Shown here one piece after another: positions 33,931-46,000 of a stretch of DNA of 64,000 bases. Position 1 is the first letter of the stretch. Each line of letters begins with the position of its first letter. Where the stretch lies: positions 2,482,501 to 2,546,500 of the forward strand of contig JAFREQ010000046.1 of the NCBI GenBank assembly GCA_025331565.1. Direction: 5' to 3'. This stretch comes from Holacanthus passer (Eukaryota > Chordata > Actinopteri > Pomacanthidae). Under the pieces are notes generated by a model. The model saw only the letters and a program-made list of their open reading frames with translations. It searched no databases and was not told the origin of the DNA. Position numbers and translations under genes: made by a program.

Positions 33931-34387
33931 GTGAGTACGTCTCCTCTTCTTAGACACTGGAAGTTCACCTCCCTCCTCTCTCTGGCACACAGATCTCATC
34001 TCCACCAGCCTGTTTGCATCATCCAGTATGCAGGTTGGCGAGAAGAAGTGTCGCATGCAGCTGGTGCTGAAAATGCTGCTTTTATAATACTGGTCATAAA
34101 TGTATGAATAAAACCTTCTGTGCGCATGATTGACAGAAAAGTTGAGGAACTTTCGAAGAGTTGTGCAACATCAGCATCATTAAGTGAGCTTGGAATAGAA
34201 AAAAAAACAGGACATAAACTATATTTAATCTGATTTTTTTTCTTCGTGCATTTTAATCAGATTTTATTCTAAGAGACACACGTGATTATTTTACGTTTAT
34301 TCTTATAATAAAGTTTTTATGAAATGCAGCAAAAAATAAGGAGCTTGTGCCCAGTTGAAGCTGATTCAGTCATGTAGATGTGACATG

Positions 34388-34389
<2 letters not shown>

Positions 34390-34420
<31 letters not shown>

Positions 34421-34558
34421 TGATGGTGTTGGGGTGTTTCCAGCCTGTCGTGCTCAAGATGAGTTGGCACGCGCGCACGGAGGAGGCAACCCCCGCGCGC
34501 ACGTGCAGGCGGAGTGAATCTGCAGTGAGCTCCACACACACACACACACACACACACA
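34390..34558. repeat. Opposed (TG)n and (CA)n microsatellites
   Basis: A TG run at 34390-34419 and a CA run at 34533-34558 are complementary arms flanking about 113 bp of CG-rich unique sequence. Confidence 0.9.
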
Positions 34559-35571
34559 GACAGATGCGGGTCTGCAGCTCGGTGCAGTGTGTGGACAGGC
34601 AGCATTGATCCAGGCTGCAGGACAGACCCAAATCTAATTATGGGACGAGACTTGCGTCAAAAGCCTCGGCGGTGATTGATGCTCCCTCCTGGTCTGAGCT
34701 CTGTGGGCTGAGCTCTGCAGGCTGCAGGCTGCACAACACCGAGCAGAGCAAGTGGAACAAAGAGGAGCAAAGTGGCTGAGTTTTGCATAAAGCTGCTGAA
34801 TGGGAAGTTTGACTGGATCCGACATCGTGACCAGGTGTTTTCTGACTCACTTTGAATAGATATTTGTCAAACACCCAAGTCAGTAAATGAGTGTTTGCCT
34901 TCCCTGTGTGTAGCTCAGTGTTTGCTTTGGCTCAGCAGATCATCTATTCAGTCTATTTAACCCTTTTCTTTTGTGCATCAGCCTCATTTCTATCAGATGG
35001 GAAACTAAACACAATGGAGGGTTTGTCTGGCGTGGGTCTGCACCACATGTCACGATGAGATGTTTGCAGAAGACGAGAGGCGAGAACATGTGGATCCACC
35101 AAAATCCTCACTGGTGGAGATAGAACCGACAATAACGTGAGGAAAATATGGTCTGGTTTGTTTCAGTCTCATCGCTCCACACAGAGCTTCATGTACGTCA
35201 TCATTCAGTCTGATTTCATTGCACTTTGTCGCCTTATGCTTTCATCAATGCACATACAAACTTAATTGTGATATTTTTAGTTTTGTTTGAATTTTTCCGG
35301 CGTTTTATGCACAAATTGAAAATGTGCATAAGACAGGTGAATGAAAACCCACCTGTGGACAGACTCCTCCCACAGACACAGACACAGCTACAGTTCATTT
35401 GGTTCAGTTGGGTGAATTCTCTCTGTCTTACACATGACATCGACTTACATTCGTTTCCTGGAGACGTTATTCTCACCTCAATCCACGTTTTCTTCCTAAT
35501 ATTTAATGATTCGAAGACGAGTTCCCACAATGTGACAGTGTAAACACAACACAACATGAGTAACACATAGC

Positions 35572-35698
35572 CCACACACACGCACACACACACACACTCT
35601 CCATCAAATCACAGTTTGAGGGACCCCCACAGCAGCTGGCCAAACTCCAGCAGTCAGTAAACCCTCACAGCCATCATTATATACAAGCAATCAGGCAG

Positions 35699-35736
<38 letters not shown>
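35572..35736. repeat. Opposed (CA)n and (GT)n microsatellites
   Basis: CA-rich 35572-35597 and GT 35704-35736 form a second complementary pair about 106 bp apart. Confidence 0.9.
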
Positions 35737-35740
<4 letters not shown>

Positions 35741-38700
35741 ACATCAGGAGGAAAACCCAAATTAAGTGCCGTGTTGTCTGATAGTTCCCTTTGCAGCAGT
35801 GCATTTGTGAATATATGACTTAATGTGTTTGTCTCTGCGTTCTCAGGCACGATGTTGCTGTATAACGTGGTGTGTGTTCATGACTTTAATCTCTCGCTCC
35901 TCCGCTCCCGCCGGCAGTCATGCTACTTCAGCGGCCTCTCGAGGACGCGTGTTTTAAGAACTTGTTCGTCAGCCTGTTCCCCTTTTTTGATAAAGCAGAG
36001 CACATGTTTCCGAGGACTAAAAAGATTTGTAGATGTTTGTGAGTCTGAACAAACTTTCCATCAAAGACAGATGTTTTCCACCAACAGAACTGAAAAACAC
36101 TGCTAAGCTGTTCTTTACTGTTCGAGCTGGGTCACAGATTAGAGGTTGTCCACAAAGTCAAGGAGCTTTGCAGGATGAAACATTTCGGGTTTGACTTTAC
36201 TGCGTTGGCACCGGTGCTGCGTCAACAGAGTGGCCTCATTTAAATGAATGAGGGAGCTGCGTTTTTCATGCGGCGCTAAAGTCGGTCAGGACGTGGCCTC
36301 ACAGTTAGTCAGAGTTACACTTAGACAGTTTCATTGTCTTGGACATTTGCTGAGCTTTTACATGGACCCTGCCTCCATGTTATGTGTTGGTGAAGTCTGC
36401 ACTTTGTGGATCTCTCACAGGCCATGAGTTGTTAAATCAAGGGAAATAAGTAAAAAGACAGAAAAGGAAAAGATGATTTGCTGCAGCTTTTGCAAACTTG
36501 ATTCTCTTTTGTGTCAATGTATATGCAGCTGGGTCATTTTTCAGGTGTTTTCTCACTTGATTGACTTGATTTGACTTGTTTTCAAAATTTTTCTCATGGA
36601 TATTAAGTCGTATGATTGTATGGGAAGTCCTGCGTTGTTTCTGTCAAAGCCTAAACCTCGCTCGTGTAGCATCTGCTGAGCTTGGCGTGTAGTTTTATTC
36701 ACACGATGTGCATTAGCAAACGCTCACTGCAGCCATCTGTGGGCACCGCAGAAAGCCTGTAGGGCTCTGCACACACCGCTCACATTTACATATTGTCAAC
36801 CAGGATGTCGCATGCAGATACAGGATCGCATGTAAGCTACACGTTAATATTGCTGTTCTCTGCTTTAAAACATTTTGATGAGATAGTCTTTTGGAACGAT
36901 GTCCTGCAGAAAACGTTTCCTCCATTTCACCCTGCAGAGTCTTTGAGGATCCCGGAGCATGCACCTGCAGAGTGTGTGCGTGTGTGCGTGCATGCATCTA
37001 CTGTACGCGCGTGCACGTGTGTTTTCTGTGCGTGCGTTTGCGTGAGTGATTAATGAACGTAGCTGGATGGCGTCAGCGGGCCATGACAGCACGACTGCGA
37101 GGAAATCATTTCTTCTCCCTCCGCGGACTGCTGATTCAGAGCTCGCAGGAATTTTTGCTGATTGCTAAAATCACATCATAAGGGCGCTGTTATAATAACC
37201 CCAATCACAGCATCGCAGCAGAAGGCGAAGGGAGTCGCCATCAAACAGGAAATAAAAGCAGCCATAAACAATATTAGCTTGCCTGTTTGTGGGGGGAGGC
37301 AAAAGGTTGCGGGTTGAAATGTGGCACCTTCTTGTATAACTATGTTTCTCTTATCAGCTGTACGTATGTGTGAAAATGTCATATAGGTTTCTTCAGGGAA
37401 GGAGTGGACATTTGGACCGGAGTTATCTCTGTAGCTCAACAGGCGTGGAAAGACTTTTAAATGTCAGCATTAATGACCATTTGCATGAGGAGGAGAACAG
37501 TTAGCCTATCATGAATAATGAAATGTCAACAGAAGAGGGATATCTCTCATGTTCTGCGTCGCCATCAAGACCACGGCTTTGAAATTCTTGGATGAGAGAG
37601 ACGAGAGGATGGAGAGAGAGAGAGAGAGCAGGAAGAAAGAGAGAAGTGAGGAGAGATTGTCGGTCATAAAGAGGAAACCACAGATCAGCAGGAGGAGGTG
37701 AATCCAGACCAGAGATCAGACACAGACACAGAGTTATGCACCATCATTCATTAGAAGAAGTTCTCTCGGTGTTGCAGTGCAGCGGCTTGATTGGCTGTTT
37801 TCTTCTCGGCCACTTGGTGCAGAAACTCTCAGAGCATATCATGAGGTTTGTCACAGAGTTCGACCTTTAATCTCAGACGTCAGCTGGAGGAGCTTCGGCG
37901 CTGGAAATGAGTTCGGGGAAGTTTGCAAAGAGGAAACAGAAAACATGTCTGTTCATGGAACAAGCTTTTTAAGAAATATAACAAGTCCAACATCTAAAGC
38001 TCTACAGTCGGACACAGTGTCACTGCGCACGAGCTCCTCCATCTTTAACTCTATAACTTTGTATTGCAAGTTTTATCTAAGTGACAAAATATGTGGTTCA
38101 TCAATAACCTGAATGATCTTGATTGAAATCTGACGCCTGTACGGTTATGTTTTCCTTCAAACCTGCCAGATCTGATTTCTTTTTTCCAAACTGGGGAACC
38201 ACATTGGAACCAAACTGCAAACACATGACTGACATGCGACATGTTCACCAGCTCGCTGCAGAGTCTGTGTCTGTCTGTCTGTCTGGTGCTGAGCGTGAAC
38301 ACAGGTCTCGTAGAGCTTTTTCTCTGCACATATCCACTAACACCTCTAAAGGTCATTGATAAACATGTCGTATCGTAGCTAGTTGCATGTTTTACAGCGA
38401 GGAGCTGAGCGTTATCGTGCTGAGCGAGCTGATGTTATAATAGTCTGACTTGACCTGAACCTTTGTAGAGAGTCAGGCTTCTTCATCCTGCCTCCAGACT
38501 TTATGCTAAACTAAAGCTCCAAACTAGAACTATTGATCTTTTCATCTTACTCTTTGACAAGAAATCAATGAAGCATATTTAAGTCATTTTGATATATTCT
38601 TTTATTTTACATATTTGAATTTTGAAAATAAAAGTTGAGAGGTGATAAGATTGATCCGCAAAATCAGCAAAGTTCTGACTCGATAAACCTCTAAAACTTC

Positions 38701-41700
38701 TCACATTTGCCTTCATGCTTCAGCTGAACTGACCGACTTCACTGTAGGAAATGCTGCAGTGCAACGACGCATCTTTTTATTCATTGTCCTGAAGCCGCAG
38801 GACGGAGAGATTTTCCTCGTTGGCCTGGTGTTTAGACGCATCCTCGGCCGGGGGGCAGCTCATCATCGGGCCGTGCACAAAGTTAGTTAGAACACATTTC
38901 CTACTTCATTTCATTGCTGCATTGCACCAAAATCTCTTGGGCTGCTTTACGTGGCCGCGGAGCCTCGGCGCTTATGTTCAAATGACAGATCCAAACTGAT
39001 GTTTTATCTAATCCAGCAGAGCAAAGGTGAGCAGAAACACCATACATCAACCTGCCATGGTCTATTTGGGCACTTAACCCAGCCTCAACGCCTCAGTGTG
39101 TGCTGTCCTCTCCGGGGACTGCAGACACAAATAGAGTAGCATGTAAAGCCTAATGTAGAAGAGATGGATTTTTTCTTTTTATTCGCTGATAGACACGTTC
39201 ATATCACAAGACTACAAAGCTGCGTTGTATCATCTTACAACAACTGACAGCCAGACACTGAAACCGTGCGCTGAAGATGTCAGTCATCTGTCTATGAATC
39301 ATTTCACACATGATTTCATTACTGTGTTTTTGATCAGCAGATGCAACTGACTGCTGTTCTTCTTGAGGTCAACAGCCAAGTTAACATGATGCATTAAACA
39401 GTATTTGTAGTCATTGTTATTACTCGGAACGTCCTGATCAAGTTTTTATTTTTGGGCCTGATCCTGATCCAAATCCAAGAAAACCCCAAACTGGGTCTGA
39501 TGCTTATATATTTATATCATGTGTAGCCTTCTAGATTTGGCACACCTGAGTTTTCACAAGCCACTTGATCTAAAAGCTAAAGGTCCTGGTTCCAAACTAT
39601 TATATGAATACACTTAAATTATTGATATATAGTATGAATAATAGTTTAGTTGGGAGACTGCTGCTCCTGAATTTGATGAAACCATCAGTCGCTAGAGAGA
39701 GAGGATGCATCACTGTTGGAGTTGGTGGGACGACAGAAAGCTCACTTGCAGTTGTGCACGTTTCAATTATTTGTGTTTTTGCATTAATCAAAGAGGATTC
39801 AACATCAGCAAAACATATGTTAATGCAGAGAAAATTACATCAGTGTTTTGAAAAAGTGTATGAAACAGCTACTTACATATTTGTTCTGTCTGTACTTCCT
39901 GATTGTCCTGTCAGTAACAGTGTTGCTGAAGGGCTTTGGGTTGTGATGTGAGGGCCCAAAGCTGGCTGGGTTTCCTCCTGCGGTGGTCTCTGGGCCTGGC
40001 GACCGCCGGCTGCAGCGCAGCAGACGGACGGCTCCGGCCTGATGTGTTGACGGGCCTTCAGAGAGGCCAGCAGAGGAAGCCCCGAGGGGAATCAGTCAAA
40101 CATGCTGACATGTATTCCCAACCTGGAAACATGTCCAGAAACGACTAAGCTCCGATAGAAAACATGCTCACAGAAGCTTTCCAAGAATCTCTGAATGCAT
40201 GATGCAAAAAAATGTCAGGTATGATTACTATTTATTCAGTTATGCACTGAATCCAAAAAGGTCTGTGTCAAACCACAAACAATGAAAACATGACAATATT
40301 AGAACAATGTAAAACAAAACTGCTGAAAGACAAAGTGCAATAAGACGTGAAGAATTTTGAATTTCACTATTTCAGCAGTAGCAAAATAATTATGACAAAA
40401 TGAGATTCCAGTATTAAATAGATCACAGCAATTATTGTTACTGGCATGTATAGAAATTAAAGTTTACAGTCATTCAAACAATATTAACGTTCATTTGGAG
40501 TCGTGGTTTTGTCTCTTTTAGCTCAGGTTTTGGTCTCTACCAACTCTTCACTAACTGTGTCTGCTGTGGTCAGAAATGATACCGATGAGCCCGGTGAGAG
40601 TGAACTAAACAGTAAAGTCGGGCCAGAAAACCACAACAGTTATTTAAAAGACGCAGTAAAGCTGCATCAGAGCTGAAGGGAAACTCAGAGTCGACTGATT
40701 TAATTCCCTGAGAGCGAAGTGACCTGCTTCATGTGTTAGTCGTCACGTGAAACATGGCTAATATAGAAATATTGATTATAGCAGCTTTAACACAGACATG
40801 ATTTTAAAGTAATAATTAATAAAACCACTGATTCTGTATCAGATTTCTTGTCCGATGCTGAGGGTCACTGATGATGTTGTGAGCTCTCTGCCTCCACAAC
40901 CTGCAGTGAATGTTCTGTTTGGGCGACAGACAGAGCTGCACTCATGCATTTTATCACCTTTTGCAAACCTCTGCAGTCAGAGAGCATGAAGTCCAGAGCG
41001 GAGCTGTGGAGGTCGAGAGGGTCACTGGGACTTTTTCACCGTGCAGAGACGCCACAGACCCTGAAGGATCATCAGTGACGTGAAGCTCCTGACTCTCCAC
41101 TGTGTCCTTTTAATGAGAACAGTAATGGTAAAAAAAAACAGCTTTTATTGTCTGACTGACTGACACCTGGCTCCGAGGTGTTTCATCTCCAAGAGCTGGT
41201 TCGTCGTGATCGGACCTGATGGCCGTCATGGCACCAGCAAACTCAGAGTGGGAGAAAAGAGCAGTGGACTGAAAACACTTCAGTCTGTGTTTTCTGTTCT
41301 GCCACAGTCCTGGAAATATTCCAGAAACACTTCAAGGGCACGAGTTGTAATTAAATGGAATTCCTTTCTTGGATTGTTAGTTTGCGAGCTGACAGCGAAC
41401 AGACTTATCACCAGTACAGTACAGAGCTTTTTCTCAATCAATCACATTTGTTTGGACTGATTTTCAAACTAATTGGATCATTGACAGACTTGTTAAAAGC
41501 AGCTCTGCATAAATCAAACAAGACGACGCTCATGTCGTTCAGCCAGACTGAAGGAGCAAAGCTTTGACCCACTTTTCAACAGAGTTTTTAAAAATATCAT
41601 CTTTACTTTCAAAAAGTCAACAAAACATGCAGTTTATGAAGAAGATCTAGCTGAATGTGTCTCCTGCTGTAAATCTGACCTCTGTGAAGCTCATCATGTC

Positions 41701-42179
41701 CAGTTTTTGCTGACAGTGTGTCAGAGATTCAGCTTGTGCTTTGCATTATATTCAGAGTCTCTAACATTTTGTCCACACTTGTTTATTTCTGTGGGTTTGT
41801 GTCAACTCACTACTTTTCGAATTTGTATTTGTGGTTTTGCTTCAGAGATAGAGGAGTTACTTTTTGTTGGATATGATGCAGGGTTTTTTTATATTACAAT
41901 TAAAATATCAGATATCAGCTGAAATCATTGGATAATTTTCAGTCTGAAAATATTCAACATTGCACAGTTTGCTCTCATTGAATCACTTTCTTCTTCCTTC
42001 CTGGTAAAACATTTCCACTTCATTAGTAGTTTGCAGTTTGTATCAGCTTCAGTGGGAATTTGGGCCGTCTCAGTGTCAAAATGCTCCTTTGAAGTTATTT
42101 TCTGTTTGCCAAGAAAATGAAGTATTTGTGACCGACAGCTTTCAGTCGAGCTAAACTTCTTCTGTCTCTGTCCCCGCAG

Positions 42180-42480
42180 GCTGATGGTGTCTCCTGCCGA
42201 GCTCTGACAGACTGAGGATCTTTCAAATTTGAGATCAACCGTCTCCATTTCAGCTCCGTCTGCTTTCTCCCATCCAATGGAATTAGACATCATTACTTAA
42301 TCATTAGATTCCTGGCAGCTCACTGGCTTTTTAGCACCAAGCAACTGCCGTAAGTCTTGTGTCTGTCTGGGAACAGAAGACCACAGAGAATAGGTAGCTT
42401 ACATTTGTAGCACCTGGTGGAATAAAAGCTCAAGAGAGTTGAATTGAAAGACTTTCAGCGCCGGCCGTCCTCGTGCCAAG
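42180..42480 (+). other. sv2c: sv2c 5' untranslated part of exon 2
   Basis: A strong acceptor (TCTGTCTCTGTCCCCGCAG, ending 42179) precedes about 300 bp that run into the start codon. The exon start is chosen from this acceptor and is not proven. Confidence 0.5.
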
Positions 42481-43087
42481 ATGGATGAAACACATAACAA
42501 CAGGACTTCCTTGGTTAAAGGTGCCAAGGACATCGCTAAAGAAGCCAAGAGGCAAGCGTCCAAAAATTTCAACAAAGCTGTTGATCGTGCCTCGGATGAA
42601 TACTCGGCTCATCGCAGCTACAACCGCTTCCAGAACGAGGACGAAGAAGAGAACAACTACAATACTTACGGGCAGCAAGACGGTCACTACGCCGACAACG
42701 CGGCCAACGACGAGGACGGGGCCTCGAGCGACGCCACGGAGGGCCACGACGACGAAGACGAGATCTACGAGGGGGAGTACCAAGGCGTGCCCGGCTACGG
42801 CGACGGGAAGCCGCGGGACGGTCAGGTGGCGCTGGGCCAGCCGGTCTCTGACAGCGCAAAGAGCCGCAAGGAGCTGGAGAATGAGAGACAGGCGGACGAG
42901 GAGGAGCTCGCCCAGCAGTACGAGCTCATCATGCAGGAGTGCGGCCACGGGAGGTTCCAGTGGCAGCTGTTCTTCGTGCTCGGGCTGGCGCTCATGTCAG
43001 ACGGCGTGGAGGTGTTCGTGGTGGGCTTCGTCCTGCCCAGCGCCGAGACGGACATGTGTGTCCCCAACTCTGGAGCCGGGTGGCTTG
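42481..43087 (+). CDS. sv2c: sv2c coding exon 1
   Basis: Residues 1-202 plus one base. The N-terminus is Lys-rich (KGAKDIAKEAKRQ, residues 13-25) and then acidic. ASSDATEGHDDEDEIYEGEY at 81-100 matches the SV2 region where CK1 phosphorylation of the Thr controls synaptotagmin binding in mammals (here Thr86). TM1 and the first luminal turn (DGVEVFVVGFVLPSAE) follow. The donor is CTTG/GTAAGG. Confidence 0.96.
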
Positions 43088-46000
43088 GTAAGGATTTACA
43101 TTACAGCGGATGAAGTATACACACAAGGTGTTTGTATTCAGATACATGACAAACACGACTGTGTCTCACCTGTTGGTTCGATCCCTCTCTACCATCAGAC
43201 AGGGAATCACATGTGTGCAGGCAGGATAACGAGCAACTTCAGACCCCGTTGAAAAGCTTGTTCTCACCGACCAGCAGTGGTTCAACTTGTCACCTGGCTG
43301 CAGTGATGTCGGAGTGTACTCCAGGTGCGCCATGACATCACTGCTGGGCGAGAAAACAGAGACAATTGAATTCAAATGAGCAAGAATAAATTCAAACAAC
43401 TGTGGACAATGTGGGAGCAACAAGCAATATTAGGTTAAATGAAATACAGTGCTCTCCCTTGGATGTTTCACCCTTTTGTTGCTTTTATACATGAAATCAT
43501 GGTCAGTATAATTTGGCTTTTTTGACAAGAATTTGCAAAAAACAACTCTTTAATATCAAACTAACTTTTACAAACTAATGTCAATTAATTCAAATATATA
43601 GTGTAAAATAAGTGTTTGCATAAATATTCAGCCCCTTTAAAGTGACTGACCTAATTCAACAGAGGTCCAGCGAGTTGATGCCGGCAGTGTCACAATCAGT
43701 GAGATGGAGTTCACCTGAGTGCAGCTGATGTGTGTCAGGTGATTGTGGCAGGAAACACCTGTAGCTCCAGTCTCTGGTTCATCAGTGTTCCTGTTACAAT
43801 TGCAAATGAAGACACAAGAACAACTCAGAGAAGAGATCATTGAAAAGTATAAGTCAGGAGAAAGGATTTGACCTGAAAGCTTCAAAAGTAAAGGACACAG
43901 TTAAATTGGATTACAGAGTCCTTAAATGACAACATGATGGAAAACAGTAGAGCCTGTTTTCTGTGATGGAAAGAGGAGGCAGCCAGTTTGTGTTTTGCTT
44001 TTATTGAGTGAAGAAGCACCTCACTTCATCAGACATGTTCTGAATCTGTATGACTGAGATTTTGAGTCATCTGCTTCTGCAGAAGCCGTGAATTCAGCCA
44101 AAAGTCAACTTTGCAAATTGGTGACAGATATTTAGAAATATCTGGACATTGATGTCATGAGTTCAGTAGAAACCCGCTAATGACGTGTGCTGTTGACGAC
44201 ATGCACGGAGAGAAGCGGGTGACACTTTCAGCCGTGATCTCGTTGCTTTCGGAGCTCGCCGGCGGGTTGTCATGGCACCAGGTATCTGAATCCATGAGTA
44301 GGAGGCGTGTTGAGCTCTTGGATCTCTCCCACACTCGGGAAAAGTTGCGTGTCTGTGTTTGAATGTGTGCGATTTGGCTTCATTTTTTTTTTCCCCAGTA
44401 TGCTCAGAGTGTAGTGATACATTAAAGCATTAGTCACTTCCCATATATGACACCTTTGTTTTGTCCTTTCACAATATGATGGTTTCATAAGCGAGAAGAG
44501 AACGCTTACTCTGTTTGTTTTTGAGGCGCAGGATGGTTTATTATTCACCCAGATTTCACCCGTATTCTGACTCATCGCTCAGTGGGAGACAGGAGGGAGA
44601 GAATAGAAAGAATGAGTCATTTTTTACCAACTCTCACACACACACCGCATAAATAAAGGATGTGTGTATACGCTCACTTCTGGATGGACTGTCGTCGTTG
44701 GAATAAGCCTCACACGATAGAGCTGATCGCTGTTTTTACCTCTCTGAAGATCGGAGCCTCTTCAGTGGACGTCGAGCTGAACGGAGAGGCTGAAAATGAG
44801 TGAGAGAAATAATGTAACAGAGGAAGAGATCATCCAGTCGAATTTGGTTACAGCTCAATCTTTAGATCAAATCGAGCTGCCTAATCTAATATTTTGAGCA
44901 TCAAGGGGCTGACAATGAGTCCGTAACTCATTCACATTAAATGATCCCTTATTGCAAATAATAGAAGTACAGTAAATGTGCGTAGGAACAAAACCAGACA
45001 AATTAAATAATGTGATAAGGAAACGTTCTAACAGCCGTCGTGACTCTGTAGCAGCCGACTGGGAGATGAGGTGCATTTGGCTGCATCACGTTCTTTATAT
45101 AACATCAACCACTTGCACGCAAATAGATATTGATTAGGAGGAAAGGGGTTTTCCAGACATGTGCAGCTGAAGCAGTCTAAGGTCGGGACTCCTGCTGGGA
45201 AGTTCCCCTGTTATGTTGCCTTAGTGTATCCAAGGCTGGACGACTAAATCTATCTATCCATCCAGCAAATACTAAAAAAACCTAGCAATGCATACATGTA
45301 TGTCTGTTTCTAGTATTTAAATGTCAACATGCAAAACAGTTATTAAGACTAACACAAAAAAAAATGGTCTGTCAGCCAAACCCAGCAGACAAACAGGAAG
45401 AGATTTATCACATATTCCCAAAGTTGTCTGAACATCTTTATTTATCACCAGTTTCCATCGTTTTAATTAGACTTTGTTGTTCTCTTGTAATGAATCTATT
45501 TTTAAAAAGTTTAAATTATGTAAATTCAAGTCATAGTTTTTCATCTGTGAATTGAGAATTGTGACACCTATTCTTCAGCAGCACATTCACTGGCCATGAG
45601 TTAAACAAACCTAATAACTATCAAACATGATTCACTGGTTCATTAAGCATTGATTTAATATAAAATATAAAGTGTCTGATCTTTTAAAAAGGAACTAAAA
45701 TGCTGCAACATGACACATTTACATTATTACTGTACATGATTTTTTCTCAGTTACCTCCAGAACTGCTCATTCATTCATTCATTCATCCATTCACATGCAT
45801 TTGTAGCACATCTCTCCACAATTTCCCCCCAAAATGTCTTCTCCTTTAATACAAACACAAAAGGTGAGATGCTCTCCAGATACGGGATGTTGGAGGTTTT
45901 CCCTCCTGCTCTTGTCTGTCCTCTCCGTTAGCCTCCTGCTGTAATCCCTCTCTAACACTCTGTCTCATAGCCATGCAGGCAATCTGAAGATATGGGCTGG

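Larger units (their letters stand above)
33931..42179 (+). other. sv2c: sv2c intron 1 (inferred)
   Basis: About 8.2 kb lie between the putative first exon and the exon carrying the start codon. Besides the microsatellites, no repeat family or gene is recognised. Blocks at 37090-37340 and 37430-37560 (with the octamer ATTTGCAT at 37472) look like candidate conserved non-coding sequence. Confidence 0.45.

Noticed and set aside
42450..42480. TTCAGCGCC just before the sv2c start codon, looking like the left half of an NRSE/REST site.
   Set aside because: The right half-site is absent at the required spacing, so it is only a half-match.
43170..43185. GGTTCGATCCCTC considered as a tRNA T-arm.
   Set aside because: No upstream acceptor, D-arm or anticodon arm of tRNA form could be found.
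42473..43252. Long open frames overlapping sv2c coding exon 1 in another plus frame (259 codons) and on the minus strand (42430-42948, 172 codons).
   Set aside because: They are shadows of a GC-rich exon. The products are Arg/Thr/Ser- or Leu/Val-rich with no domain, and the SV2C frame explains the sequence.
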